Made by a program: the position numbers and the translations under genes
The notes under the pieces: model-generated
Told to the model about the DNA's origin: nothing
What the model saw: only the letters and a program-made list of their open reading frames with translations
Databases searched by the model: none
Source of the DNA: Synechococcales cyanobacterium CNB
GTDB lineage: Bacteria > Planctomycetota > Phycisphaerae > Phycisphaerales > UBA1924
DNA length: 64,000 nt
NCBI GenBank assembly: GCA_030263455.1
Contig: SZOZ01000002.1
Location: 594,233 to 658,232, forward strand
Direction of reading: 5' to 3'
Shown here: piece after piece, positions 35,398-43,135 of the stretch
Layout: the number at the start of each line of letters is the position of its first letter
Position numbering within the stretch: the first letter of the stretch is position 1

Positions 35398-36333
35398 TTA
35401 CAGCGCAAGCAAAGTATCGACAATGGTTTGCGCGTGCAGCGGGGGTACCGCTTCGTCGGCAGTCAACCGTATGGAACCAGGGATTTCCCGCAATCGACGA
35501 AGCCAGGTTCGCTGGTTCTTTGCGAAGCGTCGCGTTTCGATCTTGATCGCCTCGACGGCCTCGTCGAGCGTCGCACGCCCTTCGAGATGCGCGAGAAGTT
35601 GTTTATAGCCAAGGGCTTCGCGGGCTTGAGGGCCGAGCCGGGGGGCAAGGGCACGCACCTCGTCGAGCAGGCCTCGCTGCATCATCGCTTTCACGCGCGC
35701 GTTGATGCGCCTGTTGAGGGCTTCCGTGGGCCACTCGACGCCGACCAACAGGGCGTCCGGGCGCGGCGCGCGGTCCCACTGTGACTGATGCTCGGTGATC
35801 GGCCGCCCGGTCAGACGGAAGACCTCCAGGGCGCGGATGCTGCGGCGTTCGTCGTTCGGATGGATGCGAGCCGCCGCGGCGGGATCGACTCGCTCCAGTT
35901 CGCGCCGGCGCGCTGCCGGGTCCATGGCACGGAGTTCAGCACGGAGGGCGGCGTCCTCCCCCGGACCTTCAAACAGGCCGTCGAGCAGGGCCTTGATGTA
36001 GAGGTGTGTGCCCCCGACGACGATGGGTGTGATGCCGCGCGAACGAAGCTCATCGATGCGCGAGTTCGCGAGCGCGAGCCAGCGATGGAGCGTGAACGGC
36101 TCGGGGTCGTCCGGCTCGACGATGTCGATGAGGTGGTGCACGACGCCGCGCCGCTCGGCGGGGGTGGGCTTGGCCGTGCCAACGTCCATGCAGCGGTAGA
36201 CCTGAAAGGCATCGGCCGAGACGACCTCGCCTCGGGCCATGCCCCGGCCTTCGAGCGCCAGCGCGACCTCGACGGCCAGCGCGGACTTGCCGGAGGCGGT
36301 GGGGCCGACGATGACGGGGAAGCAGGAGGGCAC
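35398..36333 (-). CDS. miaA: tRNA dimethylallyltransferase
   Basis: MiaA adds the dimethylallyl group to A37 of tRNAs that read U-starting codons. The 311-residue product has P-loop GPTASGKS at 9-16, SADAFQVYRCMDVGTAKPTPAE, HHLIDIVEPDDP, VVGGTHLYIKALLDGL and the late ALGYKQLLAHLEG and KNQRTWLRR segments. No ATG is in frame at the expected start; GTG 36333 is the best candidate and gives normal length. It is 202 bp downstream of topA in the same direction. Confidence 0.94.
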   Translation of the reverse strand: MPSCFPVIVGPTASGKSALAVEVALALEGRGMARGEVVSADAFQVYRCMDVGTAKPTPAERRGVVHHLIDIVEPDDPEPFTLHRWLALANSRIDELRSRGITPIVVGGTHLYIKALLDGLFEGPGEDAALRAELRAMDPAARRRELERVDPAAAARIHPNDERRSIRALEVFRLTGRPITEHQSQWDRAPRPDALLVGVEWPTEALNRRINARVKAMMQRGLLDEVRALAPRLGPQAREALGYKQLLAHLEGRATLDEAVEAIKIETRRFAKNQRTWLRRLREIPGSIRLTADEAVPPLHAQTIVDTLLAL

Positions 36334-36464
36334 GGGGGAGGGTATGAAGCAGTGTCGCTCCCTTGACGACTCGTTGGGCACGACCGTCGGGGGACAGAGG
36401 AAGAGAGACGACGCCAGACCGACGGCCGCGGCACGGGCGGCGGCACTCCGGCGTGCTCCGAGCT

Positions 36465-37793
36465 TCAGTTCCCGAAGCCCTCGTCGAGCAGGCGATAGGC
36501 GGCGGGGTGCAGGGGACCGGTGGTGCTGGGGAACATCTCTTCGGTGTACAACATCGCGTCCATCTGGTCGGGCCAGACGGCGTGCATGGGGGCGTAGCCG
36601 AGGGGACGGGCGCAGAGGCGGGTGCGCAGCGGGTGGTCCGGGGGCGCGGAGCGGAAGTCGATCCAGAGGAATCGGCGGCCGGTGGCGAGGGCCGCGGCTT
36701 CGAGCGAGCCTTCGCGCGGCGGGTCGATGCGCGAGGGCGCCATGTTGAGTCGGGCGGCCGTGCCGCGGGCGGCGGTGAAGCCGACGGTGAAGATCGCGTC
36801 GCCGAGGATGGAGCGGGCGCGTTCTCCGGCGGTCAGCGTGTTGTCGTAGGTGAACGGCAGGCCGGTCTCGATCTCGCTCGCGCGGTGGAGGGCGTGCATG
36901 GTCGCCTCCCAGACGATGAGACGACGCCCCTTGTAATACTCGTCCGCAAGCCAGGCGAGGTTGTCGCCCATGCGGGCGTCGCGGATGTTGTTCAGGGGCG
37001 CGCCGCGCACGTTCCCCTCGGCGAAGCGGATCCACTCGCGCATATCGTCGATGACGCGGGCGAAGAAATCGGCCTCCGGTTCGCCGTGGCGTGCGATGCG
37101 GTCGGTGCGCGAGGCGGCGGCGTCCATGGCGAGGGCTTCAAGTCCGCGCTTCGTGTCCTCGCCGATCTCACCGGCGATCACTGCGCCGAAGGCCTCGACG
37201 CCCGACGGAGCGAAGCAGCGAAGGGCGGCGTCGGCGTCGGGGGAGAGCGGCACGCCGGCCTCGGCAAAGTGCGCGCGAACACGGCGCGCCCACTCGCCCG
37301 TGCCGTGGTCGGAAGTGAACTGCGTGTCCATCCCCGCGGTGGCGATCGGGCGATCGGCGGCGTGGGACTCGGCCACGTAGTCGAGCAATGGGCGGACCTG
37401 CGCACTCTCGCGCCAGATGGGGAAGACGCCGTGGGCGTGTGCCTCCATCGTGGGCACACCCTCGCGGAGTTTCTCGTCCACGACGCGGCAGTCGAACATG
37501 CCGGACTCCCAGACGAGCACGTCGAAGCCCATGCGCCGGTGGAGGAACCGGACGAGGCGAATCTTGGCGAGGAAGGCCGCCCCGTCGCCGTGAGTCTGCT
37601 CCCCGAGTTGGACGACGCGCGCATCGCCGATGAGAGGGATCAGGGGTTCGAGATCGGAGAAGTCGTCGTCGCTCGGATCGATGGAGCGGATCGAGATCGC
37701 CTGGCCGGCGAGGAGGTCGGTCTGGGCAGTGACCGTGAGCGAGTCCAGAGCGATGCACGCCGCGGCGACCGGGATGAAATGGTAGAGGCGCAT
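36465..37793 (-). CDS. Secreted erythromycin-esterase-family protein
   Basis: The 442-residue product begins MRLYHFIPVAAACIALDSL with a signal peptide ending near TAQ. The EreA/EreB-like fold is indicated by VVQLGEQTHGDGAAFLAKIRLVRFLH, carrying the EQTHG histidine motif, then VLVWESGMFD, ARMGDNLAWL and IVWEATMHAL. Family members hydrolyse macrolide lactones, but most homologues are hydrolases of unknown substrate. A signal peptide argues against a cytosolic resistance role. No resistance or mobility genes are adjacent. Confidence 0.8.
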   Translation of the reverse strand: MRLYHFIPVAAACIALDSLTVTAQTDLLAGQAISIRSIDPSDDDFSDLEPLIPLIGDARVVQLGEQTHGDGAAFLAKIRLVRFLHRRMGFDVLVWESGMFDCRVVDEKLREGVPTMEAHAHGVFPIWRESAQVRPLLDYVAESHAADRPIATAGMDTQFTSDHGTGEWARRVRAHFAEAGVPLSPDADAALRCFAPSGVEAFGAVIAGEIGEDTKRGLEALAMDAAASRTDRIARHGEPEADFFARVIDDMREWIRFAEGNVRGAPLNNIRDARMGDNLAWLADEYYKGRRLIVWEATMHALHRASEIETGLPFTYDNTLTAGERARSILGDAIFTVGFTAARGTAARLNMAPSRIDPPREGSLEAAALATGRRFLWIDFRSAPPDHPLRTRLCARPLGYAPMHAVWPDQMDAMLYTEEMFPSTTGPLHPAAYRLLDEGFGN

Positions 37794-37936
37794 CGGCTCG
37801 AAGAATGATACGGATCGTGGTTGGCGTGGAATTGCGGATGGGAGCGCCACCGTCGCGAAGAGGGGAGCGGCGCAGGAGGGGATGGAATCCGACGGGAACG
37901 GCACGTGGGGGTGACTGCCCGCACCTACGATTGGCC

Positions 37937-39538
37937 ATGCCTGTGCCGCGGATCGCCATCGTGGGTCGCCCGAACGTGGGGAAGAGTTCCCTGCTGAACA
38001 TGATCGCGGGGGCGAAGGTCTCGATCGTGGACCCGACGCCGGGCGTTACGCGCGACCGCGTGAGCGTGGTGGTGGACCTGCCCTCGCCTGACGGATCGGA
38101 GCCGGCGCGGGCGGTCGAGTTCGTGGACACGGGCGGCTACGGCGTGTACGCGGCCGAGGGCGCGCGGTACGACGAGATCGGGGCGGACCTGTCGCGGCTG
38201 ACGCCCGAGATCGAGCGGCAGATCGGCGAGGCGGTGGCGAGCGCTGACCTCGTGCTCTTCGCGGTGGACGTGCAGGCGGGCGTCACGCCGCAGGACGAGG
38301 AAATCGGGCGGATGCTGCGCGAGGGGCGGTTCGTCTCACGTCGAACCGAGAAGAAGCTCGCGCAAAGGCGCGGGGACACGGAGGCGAGCGGGGGAGGAGA
38401 GGGGGGGGGTGATGCCGACACTCCGTCGCTCCGTCACCCCGTCACTGCGCCCCGCGTCCGCGTGGTGGCGACGAAGGTGGACGGGCCGAGCTGGGAGACG
38501 CACGCGCACGAGCTGGCGTCGCTGGGCTTCGGCGAGCCGCTGATGGTGAGCGCAAAGAGCAACTACTTCCGTCGGGACTTCCTGGACACGCTGTACGGGC
38601 TGCTGCCGCCGGCGACGGCGGATGCAGCGCCCCCGCCGGCGGACCTGCGGGTGGCGATCATCGGAAAGCGGAACGCGGGGAAGAGTTCGCTGGTCAATGC
38701 GCTGGCGGGCGAGCCGCGTGTGATCGTGTCCGAGATCGCGGGGACGACGCGCGACGCGGTGGACGTGCGGTTCGAGCTGGACGGCCGAGCGATCGTCGCG
38801 ATCGACACGGCCGGGCTGCGGCGCAAGCGGAGTTTCCAGGGGCAGGTGGAGTGGTACGCCTTCGACCGGGCGAAGCGCGCGGTCGAGCGGGCGGACGTGG
38901 TGCTGCTGCTGATCGATGCCACGGAGCCGGTGAGCCAGGTGGACCAGCAACTGGCGATGCTGGCGCAGAAGGCGTACAAGCCCGTGGTGATCGTGGTGAA
39001 CAAGTGGGATCTGGCCGAGGGGAAGCAAGGCACGAAGGGGCGGCGCGTCACCACCGAGGACTACGAGGAGTACCTGCGCCGAGAACTGAAGGGGCTGTCG
39101 TTCGCGCCTGTGGCATTCACGTCCGCGACCGAGGGCAGGAACCTGCGCGGACTGATCGACGTCGCCTTCGACCTGCACGAGCAGGCCGGGCGGCGCGTGA
39201 CGACGGGCGAACTGAACCGGCTGGTGCGCGGCATCATCGAGACGCGCGGACCGACGAGCAAGGTCGGAACGCGCGTGAAACTGTTCTACGTGGCGCAAGT
39301 GCGCACAAACCCGCCGACGATCGCGCTGGTGGTGAACCACCCGGAACTCTTCACGGCCAACTATGAGCGGTTCCTGCTGAACCGCTTCCGCGAGGAACTG
39401 CCGTTCGAGGAGGTGCCGATCCGTCTGCTGGTGCGGGCGCGCAAGCGCGGGGAGCGGATGGACGAGCCGGGCCAGAGCGCCGTGGACGCGGCGGTCGAGG
39501 CGCGCACGGACGCCGCGGATTGGTTCGAGGACGAGTGA
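37937..39538 (+). CDS. der: Ribosome biogenesis GTPase Der (EngA), with an in-frame insertion
   Basis: Der has two tandem GTPase domains and a KH-like tail and matures the 50S subunit. The 533-residue product has G1 GRPNVGKS at 10-17, DTGGYG for switch II, and a second G1 GKRNAGKS near 245. DTAGLRRK and NKWDLAEG follow, and the KH part contains KLFYVAQVRTNPPTIALVVNHP. Between the switch region and the TKVD motif (normally NKxD) of domain one there is extra sequence of about 40 residues (RTEKKLAQRRGDTEAS plus a Gly-rich stretch) encoded by low-complexity DNA. This explains a length above the usual 440-490. The start ATG 37937 matches the conserved N-terminus. Confidence 0.95.
   Translation: MPVPRIAIVGRPNVGKSSLLNMIAGAKVSIVDPTPGVTRDRVSVVVDLPSPDGSEPARAVEFVDTGGYGVYAAEGARYDEIGADLSRLTPEIERQIGEAVASADLVLFAVDVQAGVTPQDEEIGRMLREGRFVSRRTEKKLAQRRGDTEASGGGEGGGDADTPSLRHPVTAPRVRVVATKVDGPSWETHAHELASLGFGEPLMVSAKSNYFRRDFLDTLYGLLPPATADAAPPPADLRVAIIGKRNAGKSSLVNALAGEPRVIVSEIAGTTRDAVDVRFELDGRAIVAIDTAGLRRKRSFQGQVEWYAFDRAKRAVERADVVLLLIDATEPVSQVDQQLAMLAQKAYKPVVIVVNKWDLAEGKQGTKGRRVTTEDYEEYLRRELKGLSFAPVAFTSATEGRNLRGLIDVAFDLHEQAGRRVTTGELNRLVRGIIETRGPTSKVGTRVKLFYVAQVRTNPPTIALVVNHPELFTANYERFLLNRFREELPFEEVPIRLLVRARKRGERMDEPGQSAVDAAVEARTDAADWFEDE
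38335..38454 (+). repeat. Low-complexity/interspersed DNA inserted in frame in der
   Basis: The DNA contains CTCGCGCAAAGGCGCGGGGA, a nine-G run, and CACTCCGTCGCTCCGTCACC with a CTCCGTC repeat unit. Similar text (CGTCACTCCGTCACTC) recurs at 58257-58272, upstream of another gene. It codes for residues absent from typical Der proteins. Confidence 0.55.
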
Positions 39539-39541
39539 AGA

Positions 39542-40069
39542 TCAACCGTCGAGGAGTTCCCGCATGCGAACGCTTCGGTAGGCGAAGATGCGTTCGAGAT
39601 CCGGGCGGATGAGGGCGTCGTGCAGGAGTCGCCCGCCGGGGGCGGCGTACTCGACGGTGTCTGTGATGCGGGTACCGCCGCCGGGGACTTCCTCGAAGCG
39701 GTGCTCGTGCCACCACCACTTGTAGGGACCGACGGTCTGAGCGTCAACGAATCGGAACGGGGGTTGCCACGCGAGAATGACGGACTGCCATCGCATAGGC
39801 AGGCAGCGGACGCGCAGGCGATAGTCGAGCACCAGCCCTTGGCGCATGGTGACGGGGGGCGGAGTGAGCACGCGGAATCGGAGCCACGGCGGCGTGAGCG
39901 CCTCAAGGTTGAACGGGTCGGAGAAAAATGCGAACACGCGCTCGATGGGGAGCGGCGAGAGCGTTTCCGTGTGAAGCGTCTTCAGGGGATGCTCGGCGGG
40001 CCTGCGCTTCGAGCCGAGCGCGCCGGGACGGTCGTGCGTGAGCGGTGCATGGACGGTTGCGGCAATCAT
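39542..40069 (-). CDS. SRPBCC-fold ligand-binding protein
   Basis: The 175-residue protein begins at ATG 40069 after AAGGAGCG. The START/SRPBCC fold is indicated by HTETLSPLPIERVFAFFSDPFNLEALTPPW, FRFVDAQTVGPYKWWWHEHRFEEV and TRITDTVEY. This subgroup of stand-alone proteins often lies near photolyases and MerR/B12 regulators. Its ligand is unknown. It is the last gene of a leftward cluster with a DUF378 protein and a fasciclin protein. A hairpin lies between it and the DUF378 gene. Confidence 0.82.
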   Translation of the reverse strand: MIAATVHAPLTHDRPGALGSKRRPAEHPLKTLHTETLSPLPIERVFAFFSDPFNLEALTPPWLRFRVLTPPPVTMRQGLVLDYRLRVRCLPMRWQSVILAWQPPFRFVDAQTVGPYKWWWHEHRFEEVPGGGTRITDTVEYAAPGGRLLHDALIRPDLERIFAYRSVRMRELLDG

Positions 40070-40095
40070 GGATCGCTCCTTGCGTGAAAGCCCAA

Positions 40096-40113
40096 CGCGG
40101 CGTTTCCGCCGCG
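40096..40113 (-). terminator. Intercistronic hairpin
   Basis: CGCGGCG (40096-40102) and CGCCGCG (40107-40113) pair around a four-base loop between the DUF378 and SRPBCC genes. There is no long T run, so it is more likely an attenuator or mRNA-stabilising hairpin than a full terminator. Confidence 0.4.
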
Positions 40114-40137
40114 CCGGGCCGGGGTCGCTCGATCGTG

Positions 40138-40371
40138 TCAGGCCATCGCGGGACGGCGCGAACCGGCGGCGAGGCGTTGCGGCAGGGTGCGGAGGTTCAC
40201 GGCCTGGAAGACGGCGGAGAGACCGACGAGGACGTAGACGACGCGTGCAAGAGCGGCGGTGTTGCCACCCAAGAGGAAGGCGACGAGGTCGAACTGGAAC
40301 GCGCCCCACAGGCCCCAGTTCAAGCCGCCGACGATGATGAGGATGAGGGTAACGATGTCGAGAATCTTCAT
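40138..40371 (-). CDS. DUF378 small membrane protein
   Basis: A 77-residue protein of two membrane helices. It begins MKILDIVTLILIIVGGLNWGLWG, the hallmark NWGLWG-type motif of DUF378, and continues with FDLVAFLLGG and RVVYVLVGLSAVF. An AAGGAG site precedes the ATG. Its function is unknown; the family is often linked to stress operons. It lies between the fasciclin and SRPBCC genes. Confidence 0.88.
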   Translation of the reverse strand: MKILDIVTLILIIVGGLNWGLWGAFQFDLVAFLLGGNTAALARVVYVLVGLSAVFQAVNLRTLPQRLAAGSRRPAMA

Positions 40372-40418
40372 GGTGTTGCTCCTTGCGGGCGTGCGCCCGG
40401 CGTGTTTCGGTGTGCTGG

Positions 40419-41384
40419 TTACCGAGGCAGGATGACAGCGTCGATGACGTGGATCACGCCGTTCGAGGCGTCGATGTCGGTGCGGACGACGCGGGCGCCG
40501 TCGGCGACGAGCGAGCCGTTGGCGAGATCAAAGACGATTTCGTTGCCCTGGAGCGTGGCGGCCGCGCCGAGCGAGAGGGCTTGGGCGGCGTAGACGCGCC
40601 CCGGGATGACGTGGTACCTGAGGATGGAGGCGAGCTTGTCCTTGTTCTCCGGCTTGAGGAGAGACTCGACCGTACCCGCGGGAAGTTTCCCGAAGGCCTC
40701 ATCGGTCGGCGCGAGGACGGTGAAGGGACCATTGCCGGCGAGCGTATCAGCGAGACCCGCGGCCTTCGCGGCGGCGAGGAGCGTCCCGAACGTTCCGGCC
40801 TTCGACGCGACGGCGACGATCGTGCCGTCCGCGGGCAGGATCACGCGATCGATGACGTGAATGATCCCGTTGGAGGCCTCAACGTCCGCGACGATGACGG
40901 CGGCACCGTCGATGCGGACGCCGTCGCCGGTGCGAGTGAACTCGACGCGCTGGCCGTTGAGCGTGGTCGCGCCGCTCAACCGGGCGACGCGCGACGCCGG
41001 GATCGCGCCGGGTACAACGTGGTAGGTGAGAATGCCGGCGAGCGCCGCGCGGTTCTCGGGGCGGAGGAGCGACTCCACCGTGCCTGCGGGGAGTTTGGCG
41101 AAGGCCTCGTCCGTCGGCGCGAACACGGTGATGGGATCTGACGAGCGGAGCGCATCGACGAGTCCCGCGGCCTCGGCGGCGGCGAGGAGCGTCGTGAACT
41201 TGCCAGTCCCGGCCGCGACGTTCACCACGTCGTCCGCGGCGACGACGTACGACGCATGCCTGGCCTGTCCAGGCTGCTCCTTTGTCGTTTCGCAGACCTG
41301 CGGCGTTGAGCACTGCCCCGAGGCGTGCCCGGCCAGAGCGAGAATCGCGACCAACCCACCGACGACCGAAATACTGCGGTTCAT
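40419..41384 (-). CDS. Secreted protein with two fasciclin (FAS1) domains
   Basis: The 321-residue protein starts at ATG 41384 after AGGAGG, with a signal peptide (SVVGGLVAILALAGHASG, cleavage near GQ). Two FAS1 domains follow, at about 55-185 and 190-320. Each has the TVFAPTDEAFAKLP/TVLAPTDEAFGKLP block, the LxYHVxPG motif and a NGIIHVIDRVILP or NGVIHVIDAVILP end. FAS1 domains mediate adhesion at the cell surface. An almost consensus promoter 65 bp upstream and a divergent MerR/B12-type regulator suggest the cluster is inducible. Confidence 0.93.
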   Translation of the reverse strand: MNRSISVVGGLVAILALAGHASGQCSTPQVCETTKEQPGQARHASYVVAADDVVNVAAGTGKFTTLLAAAEAAGLVDALRSSDPITVFAPTDEAFAKLPAGTVESLLRPENRAALAGILTYHVVPGAIPASRVARLSGATTLNGQRVEFTRTGDGVRIDGAAVIVADVEASNGIIHVIDRVILPADGTIVAVASKAGTFGTLLAAAKAAGLADTLAGNGPFTVLAPTDEAFGKLPAGTVESLLKPENKDKLASILRYHVIPGRVYAAQALSLGAAATLQGNEIVFDLANGSLVADGARVVRTDIDASNGVIHVIDAVILPR

Positions 41385-41448
41385 CCGACCACCTCCTGAT
41401 CTCCGGGCGAGGCGACCCACACGGGCCGATGCCGTCCGGATTGTGACC

Positions 41449-41477
41449 AGTATAAACGGCCATATCGTTCAAATCAA
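41449..41477 (-). promoter_or_regulatory. Sigma-70-type promoter for the fasciclin cluster
   Basis: On the complement, TTGATT (41477-41472) and TATACT (41454-41449) are separated by exactly 17 bp. Each differs from consensus by one or two bases. It lies 65 bp before the ATG of the fasciclin gene, in unusually AT-rich DNA for this window. Confidence 0.7.
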
Positions 41478-41488
41478 GCAAAACGTTC

Positions 41489-41507
41489 GACATGATGGAA
41501 TAATGTC
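41489..41507. promoter_or_regulatory. Candidate operator, GACAT-N9-ATGTC inverted repeat
   Basis: GACAT (41489-41493) and ATGTC (41503-41507) flank nine bases in the divergent gap, just upstream of the -35 of the fasciclin promoter. A TATAAA at 41519-41524 may be the -10 of the regulator gene. A dyad between divergent promoters is where a MerR/CarH-type dimer would bind. Confidence 0.4.
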
Positions 41508-41595
41508 CGTACAATCGCTATAAATAGCTCCGATTCGGGGCTGGCAGAACCGCTTTGGATGATTCCCGACGGACTGACGAGCAAGGATTTGAGCG

Positions 41596-42477
41596 ATGAA
41601 AGCCACCCAAACCTTACTTTCTCCGAACGATTTGGCCATGGCAATCGGTGTGAGCGAATCGTCCCTGAAGCGCTGGGTGGACCGGGGTGACATTCGCGCG
41701 GTGCGAACGATGGGGGGACATCGGCGCATCCCATTGGAGGAAGCGGTTCGGTTCATCCGGCACACGCGACATCCGGTGGTGGATCCGACCGTACTAGGGA
41801 TGGCGGAGGCCGCGGGGCATGTCGGCTGGGCGGAGGGACCTGACTGGCGTGCCCTCGTGGAAGCGTTGAAGGCGGAGGATCACGGTCGGGCACGGGGGAT
41901 GCTGCTCGCCGCATACCTCTCAGGGACGTCCGTCTCGCGGATCGCGGACGAGTTGATCCATCCGGCGATGGAGGAACTGGGCGGGCTGTGGAAGCACAGT
42001 TCTGCCGGGATCATGGTCGAACACCGTGCAACGGACACATGCATCCAGACGGTGAGCCAGATCCGATCGTTGATCCATGCGCCGGATGGCGCTCCTGTCG
42101 CCGTAGGGGGAGGGGCGCCGGGTGATCCGTACGTGCTTGGTTCTCTCGCCGCGGCGGTGACGCTTGCGGAAGAAGGTTTCCGCACGGTGAACCTCGGCCC
42201 GGACACGCCGCTCGACGTGCTGGCCGCGGCGGCGCGGGAGTACGCCGCATCGCTCGTCTGGCTCAGTCTGTCGTCGCAAGGCCGTTCACGCCCGAGCGGG
42301 CGGGAGCTGCTGGCGTTCGCTCGGAGCATGGCGCAAGAAGGGGCAAAGGTCGCGTTGGGAGGGCGTGCCCTGCCCCCGCTGCCGGGACCGCCCGAGCCGG
42401 GCGTGTTCATCGGCAAGTCGATGAGCGAACTCGCGGCATACGCGGCTGGCGTGCGTGCGGCGGCGGCACACGGCTGA
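41596..42477 (+). CDS. MerR-type regulator with cobalamin-binding-like domains (CarH/LitR-related)
   Basis: The 293-residue protein has a MerR/excisionase helix-turn-helix at 6-57 (LSPNDLAMAIGVSESSLKRW then GGHRRIP). A helical B12-binding-2 domain at 85-165 keeps W132-x9-E142-H143, the upper-face motif of CarH photoreceptors. A Rossmann-type domain follows from 168 (GAPVAVGGGAPGD, LGSLAAAVTLAEEGF, NLGPDTP). The cobalamin-ligating ExH of CarH (PGExHxxG) is replaced here by D177-P-Y179. So if it binds adenosylcobalamin, it cannot do so by the known His. It faces the fasciclin-DUF378-SRPBCC cluster, its likely target. Confidence 0.82.
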   Translation: MKATQTLLSPNDLAMAIGVSESSLKRWVDRGDIRAVRTMGGHRRIPLEEAVRFIRHTRHPVVDPTVLGMAEAAGHVGWAEGPDWRALVEALKAEDHGRARGMLLAAYLSGTSVSRIADELIHPAMEELGGLWKHSSAGIMVEHRATDTCIQTVSQIRSLIHAPDGAPVAVGGGAPGDPYVLGSLAAAVTLAEEGFRTVNLGPDTPLDVLAAAAREYAASLVWLSLSSQGRSRPSGRELLAFARSMAQEGAKVALGGRALPPLPGPPEPGVFIGKSMSELAAYAAGVRAAAAHG

Positions 42478-42669
42478 ATGCTCAGTCGAACTCCTCGATA
42501 TCGGTGCGCAGCCGGTCGTGCTCGCCAGGCTGCTCGAACATCGCGGTGACGGAGGGCGCGGTAGCGCGGTGGCCGGCCATGGCGTGTCGCCGGGTACAGT
42601 GTGGCACGGCTGCCGGGGGCGCGTCACGCCTGAGCGCCTGAGAGTTGTGCCTTTGGGCGGGAGGTTGTG

Positions 42670-43110
42670 GTGTCGGGTCATGCGGTGCTGATCGTCGTGC
42701 TGGTGATCGTGGCTGTGGACCTGATCCTGGTGCCGCTGATCCTGCGCGCGTTCGTGGCGTCGTCGTGGGGGCCGATCATGTCCCGCTACCCGGCGGTGGA
42801 ACCCGCGCCGGACGCCGTGCGTCGGAACTTCCAGAGTTTCAAGGTCGGGATGGCGAACTTCGGGTTCAGCGTGCACGTGGCGGCTGACTCGGCGCACCTG
42901 CACCTCATGCCGACGATGCTGATGCGCTGGTCGGGCATGAAGCCGGCGAGCGTGCCGTGGGAGGTGGTGCGGCCGGAGGGCCGGCCGGGGCGGATGTACG
43001 CGAAGGTGCGGATAGAAGGGCAGCCGCAGACGGTGGTGGGGCCGGCCTGGGCGCTCTCGCTGGCGGGGGAGGGGGGCGGAGCCGCGGCGAGCAGTCCGAA
43101 GGACGTCTGA
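42670..43110 (+). CDS. Hypothetical membrane-anchored protein
   Basis: A product of about 146 residues with one N-terminal helix (VLIVVLVIVAVDLILVPLIL) and a soluble rest, including NFQSFKVGMANFGFSVHVAADSAHLHL and MLMRWSGMKPASVPWEVV. I do not recognise a family. GTG 42670 is preferred to GTG 42667 because the GGGAGG at 42659-42664 is then 5 bp away. It precedes the glycosyltransferase gene by 25 bp. Confidence 0.65.
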   Translation: MSGHAVLIVVLVIVAVDLILVPLILRAFVASSWGPIMSRYPAVEPAPDAVRRNFQSFKVGMANFGFSVHVAADSAHLHLMPTMLMRWSGMKPASVPWEVVRPEGRPGRMYAKVRIEGQPQTVVGPAWALSLAGEGGGAAASSPKDV

Positions 43111-43135
43111 TCTGCACGGACGGTACGCTTCGCGC

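Noticed and set aside
36465..37793. Erythromycin-esterase-like gene as an acquired resistance gene
   Set aside because: It carries a signal peptide, matches local base composition, and has no mobile element nearby.
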